From contig NZ_JBPCCU010000009.1 of NCBI RefSeq assembly GCF_050971785.1, forward strand, positions 1 to 64,000: a stretch of DNA of 64,000 nucleotides. The letters are read 5' to 3'. Position 1 is the stretch's first letter. Each line of letters starts with the position of its first letter. Under the pieces are notes generated by a model that was given only the letters and a program-made list of their open reading frames with translations, was not told where the DNA came from and did no database searches. This document shows, piece by piece, positions 32,970-41,739 of this stretch. A program made the translations under genes and the position numbers. This DNA comes from Actinomadura_E scrupuli (GTDB taxonomy: Bacteria; Actinomycetota; Actinomycetes; Streptosporangiales; Streptosporangiaceae).

Positions 32970-34865
32970 CTATCGACGGCGGAGGCGGCGGACGACGCCG
33001 CCCAGGGCGGCCGCACCGGCCAGGAGCGTCCCGACGACCATGACGTACAGCGAGCCACCGCTCATCCCACCGCCCAGCGGCTGAGCGCCGGAGGCCGGGC
33101 GCATGGCGCCGACCTGCTGCTGCAGGTCGCCGGCCTTGCCGGTGACCGTGTCGCCGACCTGACCGGCGACCTCACCGGCCTGCGGCCCGGGGAGGTGGCC
33201 GGCCTGCGGGCCGGGCAGGTGGCCGGCGGCCGCGGGACGAACGGCCCCCGGCAGCGCGTCGATGACCCCGGTGCCGGGGGCGGACGCCGCGCGGCCGACC
33301 GGTAGCTGAGGCGCTCCGGCCGGAGCCTGGGCGGGCAGGTGCGGGACCGGCAGCACGGACTGCGGCACCGTCCTGGCCGGGCCCTGGACGGGAAGCTGCG
33401 GCATGGCCGGAAGGGCGGCGGCGGGGACCACCGACGGCGCCTTGGCCTGGCCGGGCAGCATCGGCAGCACGGGCAGGCCCGCGGCGACCGGCTCACCGGA
33501 CTGCCGGTGCGCGCCGGAGCCGTGACCGCCACCGCAGGTGGGGTCGACGGTGCCGGCGACCGCGGCGACGTTGCCGCAGACGTCGATCGGCGCCTTCACC
33601 GGGGCGAGAACCTGGTTGCCGGCGCCGACACCGTGCGCACCGGAGGTCTTCAGCCGGGGAACCCCGGAGTTGTTGGCGCGCGCACCGCCGACGCAGCCCG
33701 CCGCCGCGTCACCGAGGACCGCGGCGGCGTTGCCGCAGACGTTCACGGGAGCGGTGATCGGAGCGAACACCTGGTTTCCGGACAGCACGCCCTTCTTGCC
33801 GGAGGTGGTCGGGTCGCCAGGGGTGGTGGTCACGGACGAGCCGCCGTGGCACATCGCGGCGGCGTCACCGAGGACCGCGGCGGCGTTGCCGCACGCGTTG
33901 ATCGGCACTCCCACGGGGGTGTAGATCTGGTTGCCCGACCCGACACCCTTCTTGCCGGTGGTGTTGTGGGTGATCGTGCCGCCGTTGTGGACCATCGCGC
34001 CGCCCTTGCAACCCGCCTCGGCGTTGCCGACGGCGTTGCCGCAGACGTTGATGGGGGCGCTGATCGGAGCCGTGACCTGGTTGCCGCCCAGGACACTTCC
34101 CTTGCCGGAGGTCTTGAGCTTGCCGCTGCCGCCACCGTTGTGGACCTTCGCACCGCCCTTGCAGCCGGCGACCGCGTCCCCGAGGAGCGCCGCGGAGTTG
34201 CCGCAGACGTTCACCGGGGCGCTGATCGGGGCGTAGACCTGGTTGCCGCCGCCGACGCTGTAGGCGCCGTTGGTCTTGCCGCCCTTGGAGCCGGTGCCGT
34301 TGTTCAGGACGGTCGAGCCGCCCTTGCAGCCGACGTCGGCCGAGCCGAACAGCGCGACGGCGTTGCCGCAGGCGTTGATCGGAGCGCTGATGGGGGCGTT
34401 GACCTGGTTGCCGCCCAGCACACTCCCCTTGCCGGAGGTCTTGCCCACGCCGCTCTTGCCGCTGTTGGTGACCGCAGCGCCGCCCTTGCAGCCGGCGTCC
34501 GCGGTACCGAAGATCGCCACGGCGTTGCCGCAGGCGTTGATGGGAGCGCTGATGGGCGCGTTGATCTGGTTGCCGCCTCCGACACTGTGCACCCCGCTCG
34601 TCTGGCCGCCACCGTTACCGCCGCCGCCGCGTACGGCCGTACCTCCCTTGGAGGACGCAGCGGACTTGCCTGCGACGCCGACGGCGTTGCCGCTGGCGTC
34701 GATCGGTGCGGAGACGGGCAGGTCGAGCTGGTTGCCGCCCAGCACGCTGCGGTTGCCGTTCGTGTCGGCGAATGCGCTGTTCGGGAAGACGGTGCCGGCG
34801 CCGAGCGCGACGAAGCTCGCGGTGAGTACTACGGCACGTGCCGTGCCTTGAGCCCACGTTCGCAT
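32970..34865 (-). CDS. Giant chaplin-type surface protein with eight chaplin-like repeats
   Basis: 631 residues. A signal peptide (about 1-34, ending NSAFA) is followed by eight chaplin-like units of about 40 residues plus linkers. Typical units read GGNQVNAPISAPINACGNAV, with a paired Cys about 15-17 residues later (AGCKGG). Unit 1 lacks both cysteines (PIDASGNAV, SSKGG), and unit 5 is three residues short (CGNAVGNAEAGC). A Pro/Gln-rich stalk (about 450-590) leads to a C-terminal TM and RRLRRR, but no LAxTG sortase motif is seen. Chaplins assemble into amyloid-like hydrophobic layers on aerial hyphae; long forms in Streptomyces carry two units and a sortase signal. ATG 34865 has GGGAG upstream. 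Confidence 0.9.
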   Translation of the reverse strand: MRTWAQGTARAVVLTASFVALGAGTVFPNSAFADTNGNRSVLGGNQLDLPVSAPIDASGNAVGVAGKSAASSKGGTAVRGGGGNGGGQTSGVHSVGGGNQINAPISAPINACGNAVAIFGTADAGCKGGAAVTNSGKSGVGKTSGKGSVLGGNQVNAPISAPINACGNAVALFGSADVGCKGGSTVLNNGTGSKGGKTNGAYSVGGGNQVYAPISAPVNVCGNSAALLGDAVAGCKGGAKVHNGGGSGKLKTSGKGSVLGGNQVTAPISAPINVCGNAVGNAEAGCKGGAMVHNGGTITHNTTGKKGVGSGNQIYTPVGVPINACGNAAAVLGDAAAMCHGGSSVTTTPGDPTTSGKKGVLSGNQVFAPITAPVNVCGNAAAVLGDAAAGCVGGARANNSGVPRLKTSGAHGVGAGNQVLAPVKAPIDVCGNVAAVAGTVDPTCGGGHGSGAHRQSGEPVAAGLPVLPMLPGQAKAPSVVPAAALPAMPQLPVQGPARTVPQSVLPVPHLPAQAPAGAPQLPVGRAASAPGTGVIDALPGAVRPAAAGHLPGPQAGHLPGPQAGEVAGQVGDTVTGKAGDLQQQVGAMRPASGAQPLGGGMSGGSLYVMVVGTLLAGAAALGGVVRRLRRR

Positions 34866-35001
34866 GGAATGCTCCCTTGAATGGAGATCGACTGATCGAG
34901 GTTTGCTGGAGTGTTCGATTGACTGCCGCATGCCGCCGAGGGGGACGGCATGCCCCGGCCACGGCCCGGATCAAGCTGGTGCCGGGGCCGGTGGGAGGTG
35001 A

Positions 35002-35988
35002 CTAGTCAGGTGAGAAAGAAGGCTCGTCCGTGGCCGCGTGCACCGCGGGAGGGACCTCGCCGAGCATCCGCGGGAGGACGAACGTCGGCCGGGCGTACGC
35101 CCCGGGCCGGATGACATGCCCGAGCCCCGGGCCGGTGGGGGCGGAGCCGCACAGGGACGACACCCCTCCGGACTGAGGGCTCACCGGCCGGGGGAACTCC
35201 GGCCCGGGTGCCGGATACGAGGCGGCCACATGAGCGACTGTCCAACCGCTGCCGACGACCTTGGGCGCCCCCGATGCGGTGTGGGCCGTGACGGCGTTCG
35301 CCGCCCGTCGGTCACCACCACCACCGGCAACCGCGCCTTCGCGGTGCCACAGGGCCCAAGAGATGCCGGAAGGCGTACAGTCCATCTGCGATCCGGCCGA
35401 CACGAGCTCGGCGACCGCCTGCTCGATCTTGCCGGGCAGTACTTCGAAGATCGCTGATGGGCGTACCGGCAGGGCGTCGCTCACCTGTACGGCGGCGCCG
35501 TGGATCCCTCCCTGGCCGAACAGGTTCTGCACCGGATCGGCCAGCGTGCGGGCCAGATCACTGATGATGCCGTGCGGCGGCGACGCAGCTGACACCCGGG
35601 GTGCGGGGAGTGCCCCGTCCGTGGTGTGCTCCGTCTGATGGCCTCGCGAATGCCCCGGGGACGAGTGGGCGGCGCCGGAGGCCGTCTTGATGGAGCCACG
35701 AACGGACTGCGCGTGGACCGGGACGCCTCCGTGCGCCTCGTGCCGCACCTTGTCGGCCAGCCCCGCACCATCGGTGACGGGGCTGAGCGCGGCATGAGGC
35801 ACCACGGCGGCGACGGGTGCGGGAACCGCGGTCTCGGCGTGAGCCTGCCCGGCGCTGCCGAGCAACCAGCCGGTCGCCGCGATCCCTCCGACCACGAGCA
35901 GGCGGCGAACCGTCGAGGAAGGACGCCGGGACAGCATGGAGCGCAGGCGGACGGAGACCGTCCGTTCCTGCGGCTGCCCAGCGGTCAC
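35002..35988 (-). CDS. Unknown secreted protein
   Basis: 328 residues. A basic N-terminus (RRPSSTVRR) and hydrophobic stretch LLVVGGIAATGWLLGSAGQA end in an AHA cleavage site near residue 51. The rest is low complexity, Ala/Pro/His-rich, with a region that may fold (ISDLARTLADPVQNLFGQGG and LPGKIEQAVAELVSAGSQMD) and only two cysteines (MDCTP, SSLCG). No family recognised. It lies 137 bases upstream of the chaplin gene on the same strand and may share surface biology with it. Start choice between 35988 and later in-frame sites is uncertain. Confidence 0.65.
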   Translation of the reverse strand: MTAGQPQERTVSVRLRSMLSRRPSSTVRRLLVVGGIAATGWLLGSAGQAHAETAVPAPVAAVVPHAALSPVTDGAGLADKVRHEAHGGVPVHAQSVRGSIKTASGAAHSSPGHSRGHQTEHTTDGALPAPRVSAASPPHGIISDLARTLADPVQNLFGQGGIHGAAVQVSDALPVRPSAIFEVLPGKIEQAVAELVSAGSQMDCTPSGISWALWHREGAVAGGGGDRRAANAVTAHTASGAPKVVGSGWTVAHVAASYPAPGPEFPRPVSPQSGGVSSLCGSAPTGPGLGHVIRPGAYARPTFVLPRMLGEVPPAVHAATDEPSFSPD

Positions 35989-36110
35989 GAATCCTCCTCG
36001 GCGGTGTCCCCGCCATCAAGGGAGCACCAACCGGCTCCCTACGGAGAGTCACGGTAGCACCACGGTCTGCGTGCTCCGCAAGCCATTCCGAGAAGGTTTT
36101 TGTGACTTAT

Positions 36111-37421
36111 TCAGGAGAGATCAAGGAAACGGTCGAGAACTCGTACGCCGAAGCGCAATCCGTCGAGCGGGACCCGTTCGTCGATACCGTGGAACATTCC
36201 GGAAAAGTCCAATTCTGGGGGAAGCCGGAGCGGCGCGAAACCGTAGCAGCGCATGCCGAGCCGGGCGAACGCCTTCGCGTCCGTGCCGCCGGACAGGCAG
36301 TACGGCACCGGCCACGCGCCCGGGTCCTCGGCCTTCAGCGCGGTCTCCATGGCCGCCACCAGGGCGCCTTCGTAGTCGGTCTCCACCGCGGCGTCGTGAT
36401 GGACGAACTCCCTCCGCACCGCCGGACCGAGCAGCCGGTCGACGGTCGCGAAGAACTCGTCCTCATGGCCGGGCAGGAAACGGCCGTCCACGTGGGCGGT
36501 CGCTTCCTGGGGAATAACATTGGCTTTATACCCTGCGTCGAGCATTGTCGGATTAAGGGTATTTCTAATGGTCGCCCCGATCATGCGGGCCAACGGCCCC
36601 AGTTCGGCCAGCGCCCTCTCCGGGTCCCCCGGATCGAACTCGATCCCGTACGCCTCGCAGGCCTGTTCGAGGAACGCCCGGACGGTCTTGGTCAGCCTGA
36701 TCGGGAACTCATGGGTCCCCAGCCTGGTGACCGCGGCCGCCAGCTCGGTCACCGCGTTGTCGGGGTGCACCATCGAGCCGTGCCCGGCCCGCCCCTGCGC
36801 GGTGAGCCGCATCCAGGCCAGGCCCTTCTCCGCCGTCTCGATCAGATAGAGCCGACGGTCGCCCGGCACCGTGAGGCTGAAGCCGCCGACCTCGCCCACC
36901 GCCTCCGTGCAGCCCTCGAACAGCTCCGGATGCTCGTCCACCAGCCACTGGGCACCCCATTTGCCGCCCGCCTCCTCGTCGGCCAGGAAGGCCAGCACGA
37001 CGTCCCGGGGAGGCCTCCGCCCCTCCCGGAGGCGCTGCCGTACGACCGCGAGGATCATGGCGTCCATGTCCTTCATGTCCACCGCGCCGCGGCCCCAGAC
37101 GCAGCCGTCCTGGATCTCGCCGCTGAACGGGTCGAGCGTCCAGTCCTCCTTGCGGGCCGGCACCACGTCGAGGTGACCGTGCAGCAGCAGGGCGTCCCGG
37201 GAGCGGTCCTCGCCCTCGATGCGGACGACCAGGCTGGTGCGCTTGGCGTGGGATTCCAGGATCTGGGGCTCCAGGCCGACGTCGGCGAGCCTCTCCGCGA
37301 CGTACTCCGCGGCCGCGCGCTCACCGGGCCCAGAATGATCACCGGGGTTGCTGGAGTCGATCCTGATGAGGTCGCGGCAAAGCTCGACGACCTCGTCTTC
37401 CGCGGTCGGCCGGTCGTCCAT
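36111..37421 (-). CDS. M20-family metallopeptidase
   Basis: 436 residues. The metal site is intact: His in LLHGHLDVVPA (about 80), bridging Asp in GRGAVDMKD (about 113), Glu pair in FLADEEAGG (about 148) with the catalytic Glu, and the final His in GMFHGIDERVP near 415. A dimerisation lid (about 190-310) is inserted, as in ArgE/DapE/CPG2 relatives. It is a cytosolic di-zinc aminoacyl hydrolase or dipeptidase. AAGGAG precedes ATG 37421. It stands alone next to the tRNA-Leu gene. Confidence 0.92.
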   Translation of the reverse strand: MDDRPTAEDEVVELCRDLIRIDSSNPGDHSGPGERAAAEYVAERLADVGLEPQILESHAKRTSLVVRIEGEDRSRDALLLHGHLDVVPARKEDWTLDPFSGEIQDGCVWGRGAVDMKDMDAMILAVVRQRLREGRRPPRDVVLAFLADEEAGGKWGAQWLVDEHPELFEGCTEAVGEVGGFSLTVPGDRRLYLIETAEKGLAWMRLTAQGRAGHGSMVHPDNAVTELAAAVTRLGTHEFPIRLTKTVRAFLEQACEAYGIEFDPGDPERALAELGPLARMIGATIRNTLNPTMLDAGYKANVIPQEATAHVDGRFLPGHEDEFFATVDRLLGPAVRREFVHHDAAVETDYEGALVAAMETALKAEDPGAWPVPYCLSGGTDAKAFARLGMRCYGFAPLRLPPELDFSGMFHGIDERVPLDGLRFGVRVLDRFLDLS

Positions 37422-37541
37422 GGGTGCTCTCCTTCGCGCCTCGGGTCCTACGGTCTCCATCGTGCCCCGCGATCGACTTCGCCGCGACTCCTGACCTTTG
37501 GTATGGTTGGCCCGCCGCAGCGCGTTCGATCGCGCATGCAA

Positions 37542-37627
37542 GTCCGGGTGGCGGAATAGGCAGACGCGCTAGCTTGAGGTGCTAGTGCCCTTTACGGGGC
37601 ATGGGGGTTCAAGTCCCCCCTCGGACA
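37542..37627 (+). tRNA. tRNA-Leu (anticodon GAG)
   Basis: An 86-nt type II tRNA: acceptor GTCCGGG/CTCGGAC (one G-U pair), anticodon stem CTAGC/GCTAG around loop TTGAGGT (anticodon GAG), variable arm TGCCCTTTACGGGGCA, and T arm GGGGGTTCAAGTCCCCC. CCA is not encoded. Its last 14 bases belong to a 76-bp direct repeat whose second copy is at 60451, marking it as the attachment site of the following element. Confidence 0.95.
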
Positions 37628-39031
37628 CGCACCGAACGCACATGTGGGGGTTCCGGGATCACCCGGGCCTCCACTAGTTGCTTTTCGGGATAGTAGGTCA
37701 TCCTCAGGCCGAGGCGCTGGCACAAACCGGCCTTGTCCAACGGGTCGGCGACAGCGATCATCTGGGCCAGGTTCCCGGCTCTGCTCAGAAGCTCGGTGAT
37801 CTCCTGCGCGGAGATCCGATCCGCCCGCGGGGCGTTGAGCAACTGGGCGTCCAAACTGGCCCGCTCAGCTTTGACGGTGTTGATCCAGCCGGTCACCTCG
37901 GCCGGGTCGGCTCCGGCGTCGAGAGCGGCCCGGTACTGCTTGAGCCTGCGGTCACAGTCGGCCAGCTGGTTCCGCAGGTCCAGGGTGGCCGTCTCTGTTG
38001 AGTCGGAGGCCTGTGGTGGAGCTCGTTGACCAGGGCGTACTCCTGCGGGAACCGGCACCGGTAGTAGACCTGCCGGTTGTTCCAGTTTCCCTGCATTTTG
38101 CGCTCGCAGTACCCGCAGTGCAGGCAGCCACGGAAGACGTAGGGCCGCCCGGTCGCTTTGCCCTTCTTGGAGTACTGGCCGCGGGCTCGTACGGCCCGCA
38201 GCTCTCGGGCCTTTTCGAAGTCGGCCACACTGACCAGGGCGTCGTGGACCTCGTGCTCGGACCAGATCCAGGCGTCACGCTCGTTCCACCGCATCTTGAC
38301 GGTGTAGCCGAGCGCCACGTCCTCGATGTCGAGCAGGACCTCGCCCTTGCGTTGCTTGTTCCATACCTGGCGGCCGGTGTAGCGCGGGTTGGTGAGGATC
38401 ACCTTGACCGCCGACTTCGACCAGGCGACCTGGCAGCGGTGCCGGTTGCGTTCCGGATCGGCGGCCGAGGGCGACAAGATGCCCTGCCGGGTGAGTTCCT
38501 CGGCGATGTCCTTGGTACCGCGTCCCCGCAGGTACTGCGCGAAGATCCACTTCACCACCAGTGAGGTGACCGGGTGGGCCACCAGCCGCTTGAGGCGCTT
38601 GCCGTCAGCGGCCTTGGACGGGTTCGGGTGGGCGCCCACGTCCTCGAGGTCGTACCCGTAGGGCGGGCGTCCGCCGAGATAGTGGCCCTCCGTCGCGGTG
38701 ATCGCCGACATCGCGGCCTTTACCCGGATCTTGATCCGGTTACGTTCACCCTTGGACAGGCCCCCGAACACCCCCATGATCATGTCGTGGGCCTCGTTGG
38801 CGGGATCGATCGGGCCACCGACCTCCGGCACCCATAGCGGGACGCGGAAGTGCTCGAACAGCGGGAACGTCAGGCTGTACTGGTTGCCGTAGAACGCCCG
38901 GTGCGGCTCCCCGATCACTACGGCGTCGAAGCCGCAGGCAGGGTCCTTCAGCTCATCCAGCAGGGCCTTGGCGTATGGCCGAGGCGACCAAGGGATCGAG
39001 CGGGACTTGTCGATGTCGACTCGATGGGGCT
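37609..39031 (-). pseudogene. Large serine recombinase, truncated and frameshifted (copy 1)
   Basis: The main frame (39031 to about 38000) begins inside the catalytic domain (DIDKSRSIPWSPRPYAKALL, then FGGLSKGERNRIKIRVKAAM) and runs through the recombinase domain (GRPPYGYDLED, NPRYTGRQVWNKQRKGEVLL) and zinc ribbon (CLHCGYCERKMQGNW). The first 50-60 residues with the catalytic serine are missing. Near 38000 the frame shifts and about 45 residues expected between NELHH and ASDSTETAT are absent. The second frame carries the coiled coil (RNQLADCDRRLKQYRAALDA) to the end. The last codons (RVRGGT) and the stop lie within tRNA-Leu, so integration set the C-terminus. Confidence 0.88.
37614..37689 (+). 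repeat. Left attachment repeat (tRNA-Leu 3' end plus recombinase 3' end)
   Basis: These 76 bases, starting TCCCCCCTCGGACACGCACC, recur without a mismatch at 60451-60526. The first 14 bases are the tRNA 3' end and the rest encodes the recombinase C-terminus on the minus strand. Beyond 76 bases the two copies diverge but stay homologous, because each leads into a recombinase copy. Confidence 0.85.
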
Positions 39032-39046
39032 CTGGTGATCGTCCTG

Positions 39047-39214
39047 TCACAGATCATGGTCGCGCAGGGTGGTCTCCACCCGCTGAGCATCGGGGGATCC
39101 GAGGCGCTGGTAGATCGCCAGGACCTGCCGTAGATGTGCGGCGCCTTCACCGGGCCGGCCTTCATCCAGTGGGATCGGCCGATGCCCCCGGAGGGCATGC
39201 GGGCCGTGTGCGTG
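39047..39214 (-). pseudogene. C-terminal scrap of a TPR regulatory protein
   Basis: About 55 residues ending the frame read EGAAHLRQVLAIYQRLGSPD followed by AQRVETTLRDHDL. This is the usual last TPR of large actinobacterial NB-ARC/TPR regulators. No upstream part of such a gene is present; the frame before it is unrelated. It abuts the truncated recombinase and shows that several genes were cut here. Confidence 0.55.
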
Positions 39215-39289
39215 GTGTGCCCGGCTCGGCACGGTAGATCCCTGAAGCGCGACCCAGCATGAGGCGCGCCACAAACAGGGAGAATCAAC

Positions 39290-39688
39290 ATGAAGCGTGG
39301 TAGTCGCCTCGCCATCGCCGTCGTATTCGCCGTCATCTTGGGCGGCTTCTTCGGTGGCCTCTGCGGCGGTATCCTGGCCGGGATCAGCACCGACCTCTTC
39401 GACGCCGTCCTCGACTCCGGCGACGTCATCTACTGCCTGGTCACCTTCGGCGTCATCGGTGTCGTCGGCGTCCTGTGGGGCGTCTTCACCAGGGGCGTCG
39501 CCAACCGCGCCTCCATCATCGCCGGTGTCGCCCTTCCCGTGACCTGCATCGGCATCATCGTCGGCTTCGTCGGCGGCTCCACCATCGCCGGCGTCGCCGG
39601 CATCACCGCCGTCGTCGGCCTCAACGCCATCCTCGTCGCCATCGGCGGCTGGATCGGTGCCATCGCCGACCTCCACGACGGCGTGTAG
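39290..39688 (+). CDS. Unknown four-helix membrane protein
   Basis: 132 residues with four hydrophobic, Gly-rich helices (about 7-31, 45-66, 74-97, 100-122). Gly-zipper-like spacing occurs in GGFFGGLCGGILAGI and GGSTIAGVAGI. AGGGAGAATCAAC precedes the ATG. No family recognised. Cargo gene of the tRNA-Leu element; neighbours on both sides are remnants. Confidence 0.7.
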   Translation: MKRGSRLAIAVVFAVILGGFFGGLCGGILAGISTDLFDAVLDSGDVIYCLVTFGVIGVVGVLWGVFTRGVANRASIIAGVALPVTCIGIIVGFVGGSTIAGVAGITAVVGLNAILVAIGGWIGAIADLHDGV

Positions 39689-39832
39689 CCCACTTGCAGG
39701 GGCCCGGTGTGTGCCGGGCCCTTGCTCTGTTTCCCGCCTGTGCATTCCCGCGCCACCAGGGTGATCGTGAGTCCGGCGAGCGGGCGGTCCCCGGCTGCAG
39801 ATCAAGACGATCGCCGTGGGGTGGACAAAAGC

Positions 39833-39861
39833 GGACCGGCCTCCTGAACGGAGGCCGGTCC
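39833..39861. terminator. 12-bp stem hairpin
   Basis: GGACCGGCCTCC and GGAGGCCGGTCC flank the loop TGAAC, about 145 bases after the membrane protein gene. It directly abuts the 66-bp palindrome. It probably ended a gene that has since been lost. Confidence 0.6.
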
Positions 39862-39926
39862 TTAAGAGTGTGTCCTGCGTGGTTATCGGGTGATCACCCG
39901 ATAACCACGCAGGACACACTCTTAAG
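39861..39926. repeat. 66-bp perfect palindrome, probably two joined insertion-sequence ends
   Basis: Every base of the left arm (39861-39893, starting CTTAAGAGTGTGTCCTGCGT) pairs with the right arm (39894-39926). The outer CTTAAG and inner GGGTGATCACCC are also self-complementary. GAGTGTGTCCTGCG is in the style of a transposase terminal inverted repeat. With no transposase between the arms, this is best read as two abutting IS ends or a minimal MITE. The flanking 39690-40014 contains no other gene. Confidence 0.75.
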
Positions 39927-40014
39927 TTGAACATGATCTTGCATCGTTCGGATTGACCTTGCGCGCCGCTACCGACCATCAGGCTTCTGGGTCGTCGCCC
40001 TCGTCGGTCTCGGC

Positions 40015-41334
40015 ATGGTGTTCTCGGTGGTCGGTAGGGCCGAAAAGCGCAGCGGGCGCGGTTACCTGCTCCTCGGAGAGGCCATCGAGGTGCGCGGCGA
40101 TCCAACGCAGAGTGATGTCGAAGAGGACGGCCAGGGCGTGATCCGATCGTCGGGCCGTGCCGGATCCGTTAGCCTGGCGCTGGTGCGACGCGGCTCGGTC
40201 CTGTGGCTCTGCGGCCCGCCCGGGGTCGGGAAAACCTCCGTCGGATTCGAACTCTTCGACCAGATCAGCGATGCCGGAACCGCAACCGCTTACGTCGACC
40301 TGGACCAGCTCGGCCTCTGTCGCCCGGCGCCCGAGGACGACCCCAACAACAACCGGGTGAAAGCGCGCAACCTTGGACAGGTCTGGTCGGGCTTCCGGGC
40401 AGCGGGGGCGCAGTGCCTGGTGGTGAGCGGCATCGTCGATGACGCCGAGGAGGTACGCCGGCACGCTGACCTGCTTCCCGATACCGCCTTGATGGTGTGC
40501 CGGCTGCGCGTCGGCCACGAGGAGTTGCGCGACCGGATCGCGCGCCGGGGGTCGCTGCGGCACCTGACCGAGGAGGCGGTCCGCAATGCGGCGGAGCTGG
40601 ACCGCACCGACTTCGCCGACCTGATCGTGGACACCGCAGGGGTGGCCGTCGCGCAGGTGGCGGCACGGGTACGCGGCGCCGGCTGGCCGGGCCGGGTGCC
40701 ACCACGGCAGGTGTCCCCGCTGCCGCCGTTGGACGCCGCGCGCACCGGTACGGTCCCGGTGTTGTGGCTGTGCGGGCCGCCGGCGGTCGGCAAGTCCACG
40801 GTCGGGTACGAGATCTTCACGCGGGTGCTCGGCGACGGGGTACCGGCCGCTTACATCGACCTCGCCCAGCTCGGGTTCTGCCGGCCCGCGCCGGATGACG
40901 ATCCCGATCACCACCGGCTCAAGGCACATCACCTCGGCTGTGTCTGGGAGGGCTTCCGCGTGGCCGGCGCCCGGTGTCTGATCATGTCCGGGAACGTCGC
41001 TGAGCAGGAAACCGTCGGTCGGTACATGGGAGCGATCCCGTCGGCGGCGTGGACGGTGTGCCGGCTCCGCGCCGGACGGGACACGCTCGCCGAGCGGATC
41101 CTGCTGCGTGGCCAGGGCGGTGGACCGGCCATCGCCGGCGACGAGTTGCGCGGGCGGTCAGAGGCGGCGTTGCGCCGGCGCGTGGTCGAGGCCGCCCAGA
41201 TCGCCGACGCACTCGACCTCGCAGGTATCGGCGACGTCTCAGTCGACACCGACGGGCGAGAAGTCGCCGAGCTCGCCGGCCTCGTGCGTGCCGAGGCCGG
41301 CGGCTGGCCCGGCCGAGCGCTCTCAGCTCCGTAA
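40015..41334 (+). CDS. Tandem P-loop protein (two kinase-like domains)
   Basis: Up to 439 residues holding two copies of a domain of about 170 residues. Each has a Walker A (GPPGVGKTS at about 67-75; GPPAVGKST at about 254-262), then an aspartate strand (AYVDLDQLGLCRPAPEDDP; AYIDLAQLGFCRPAPDDDP), a Lys/Asn-rich helix (RVKARNLGQVW; RLKAHHLGCVW), CRLRVGHEELRDRI versus CRLRAGRDTLAERI, and an end GAGWPGR versus GGWPGR. The layout resembles small nucleotide or shikimate-type kinases, and similar single or double proteins occur in actinobacteria with no assigned role. The start is unsure: the first 50 residues look unconserved, and GTG at 40138 or 40183 is equally likely. Confidence 0.7.
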   Translation: MVFSVVGRAEKRSGRGYLLLGEAIEVRGDPTQSDVEEDGQGVIRSSGRAGSVSLALVRRGSVLWLCGPPGVGKTSVGFELFDQISDAGTATAYVDLDQLGLCRPAPEDDPNNNRVKARNLGQVWSGFRAAGAQCLVVSGIVDDAEEVRRHADLLPDTALMVCRLRVGHEELRDRIARRGSLRHLTEEAVRNAAELDRTDFADLIVDTAGVAVAQVAARVRGAGWPGRVPPRQVSPLPPLDAARTGTVPVLWLCGPPAVGKSTVGYEIFTRVLGDGVPAAYIDLAQLGFCRPAPDDDPDHHRLKAHHLGCVWEGFRVAGARCLIMSGNVAEQETVGRYMGAIPSAAWTVCRLRAGRDTLAERILLRGQGGGPAIAGDELRGRSEAALRRRVVEAAQIADALDLAGIGDVSVDTDGREVAELAGLVRAEAGGWPGRALSAP

Positions 41335-41423
41335 GCGCCGGGCCTGGAACCCGCCCGCGCCCGCGAATACGAAGAGCGCAACCTCGTCGGGAAAGAAAGG
41401 CGACCCCCACCGACCGCGCAGAC

Positions 41424-41606
41424 GTGGACATCCGCACCAGCCGGACCACGCACATGTGGGAGTCGTCGATCGGGAAGTCCGGCCTCTCGGTGACCACGGC
41501 CAGCGACACCCCGACCAAGTCCGCCACCGAGATCACCAGCGCGATGGTCCAGCTGTCCATCGCCGGCGCGATCGCGGCCGCGACCATCACCGGCATCGGC
41601 GCGTGA
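41424..41606 (+). CDS. Small protein with C-terminal membrane helix
   Basis: About 60 residues from GTG 41424. A polar N-terminus (DIRTSRTTHMWESSIGKSG) is followed by a hydrophobic Ala/Ile-rich helix (SIAGAIAAATITGIGA). Its TGA overlaps the ATG of the next small frame (ATGA-like TGATG), which suggests translational coupling. No family recognised; the opposite strand is also open here, so the call is tentative. Confidence 0.35.
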   Translation: MDIRTSRTTHMWESSIGKSGLSVTTASDTPTKSATEITSAMVQLSIAGAIAAATITGIGA

Positions 41607-41707
41607 TGGCCGCACCCGCCTGGGTCACCGTGGTGGTGGAAGGCCTGATCTTCTGCATCACCACCGGCGTCGGCATCCACCTGATGCGCACGCCTCACCG
41701 CACCTGA
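41606..41707 (+). CDS. 33-residue single-helix membrane peptide
   Basis: MAAPAWVTVVVEGLIFCITT then GVGIHLMRTPHRT. One TM helix ends in basic residues. It is coupled to the preceding frame by a one-base stop/start overlap. A strong terminator lies 33 bases after the stop. The size and pairing resemble the small membrane proteins of actinobacterial conjugative elements, but no family can be named. Confidence 0.4.
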   Translation: MAAPAWVTVVVEGLIFCITTGVGIHLMRTPHRT

Positions 41708-41739
41708 TCACCGGTCAAAGGTGCACCGTTTTTCGGCAC

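Noticed and set aside
33540..34770. The regular repeats as a CRISPR-like array
   Set aside because: The 150-170-bp units are in one reading frame and encode chaplin units; there are no short spacers and no cas genes.
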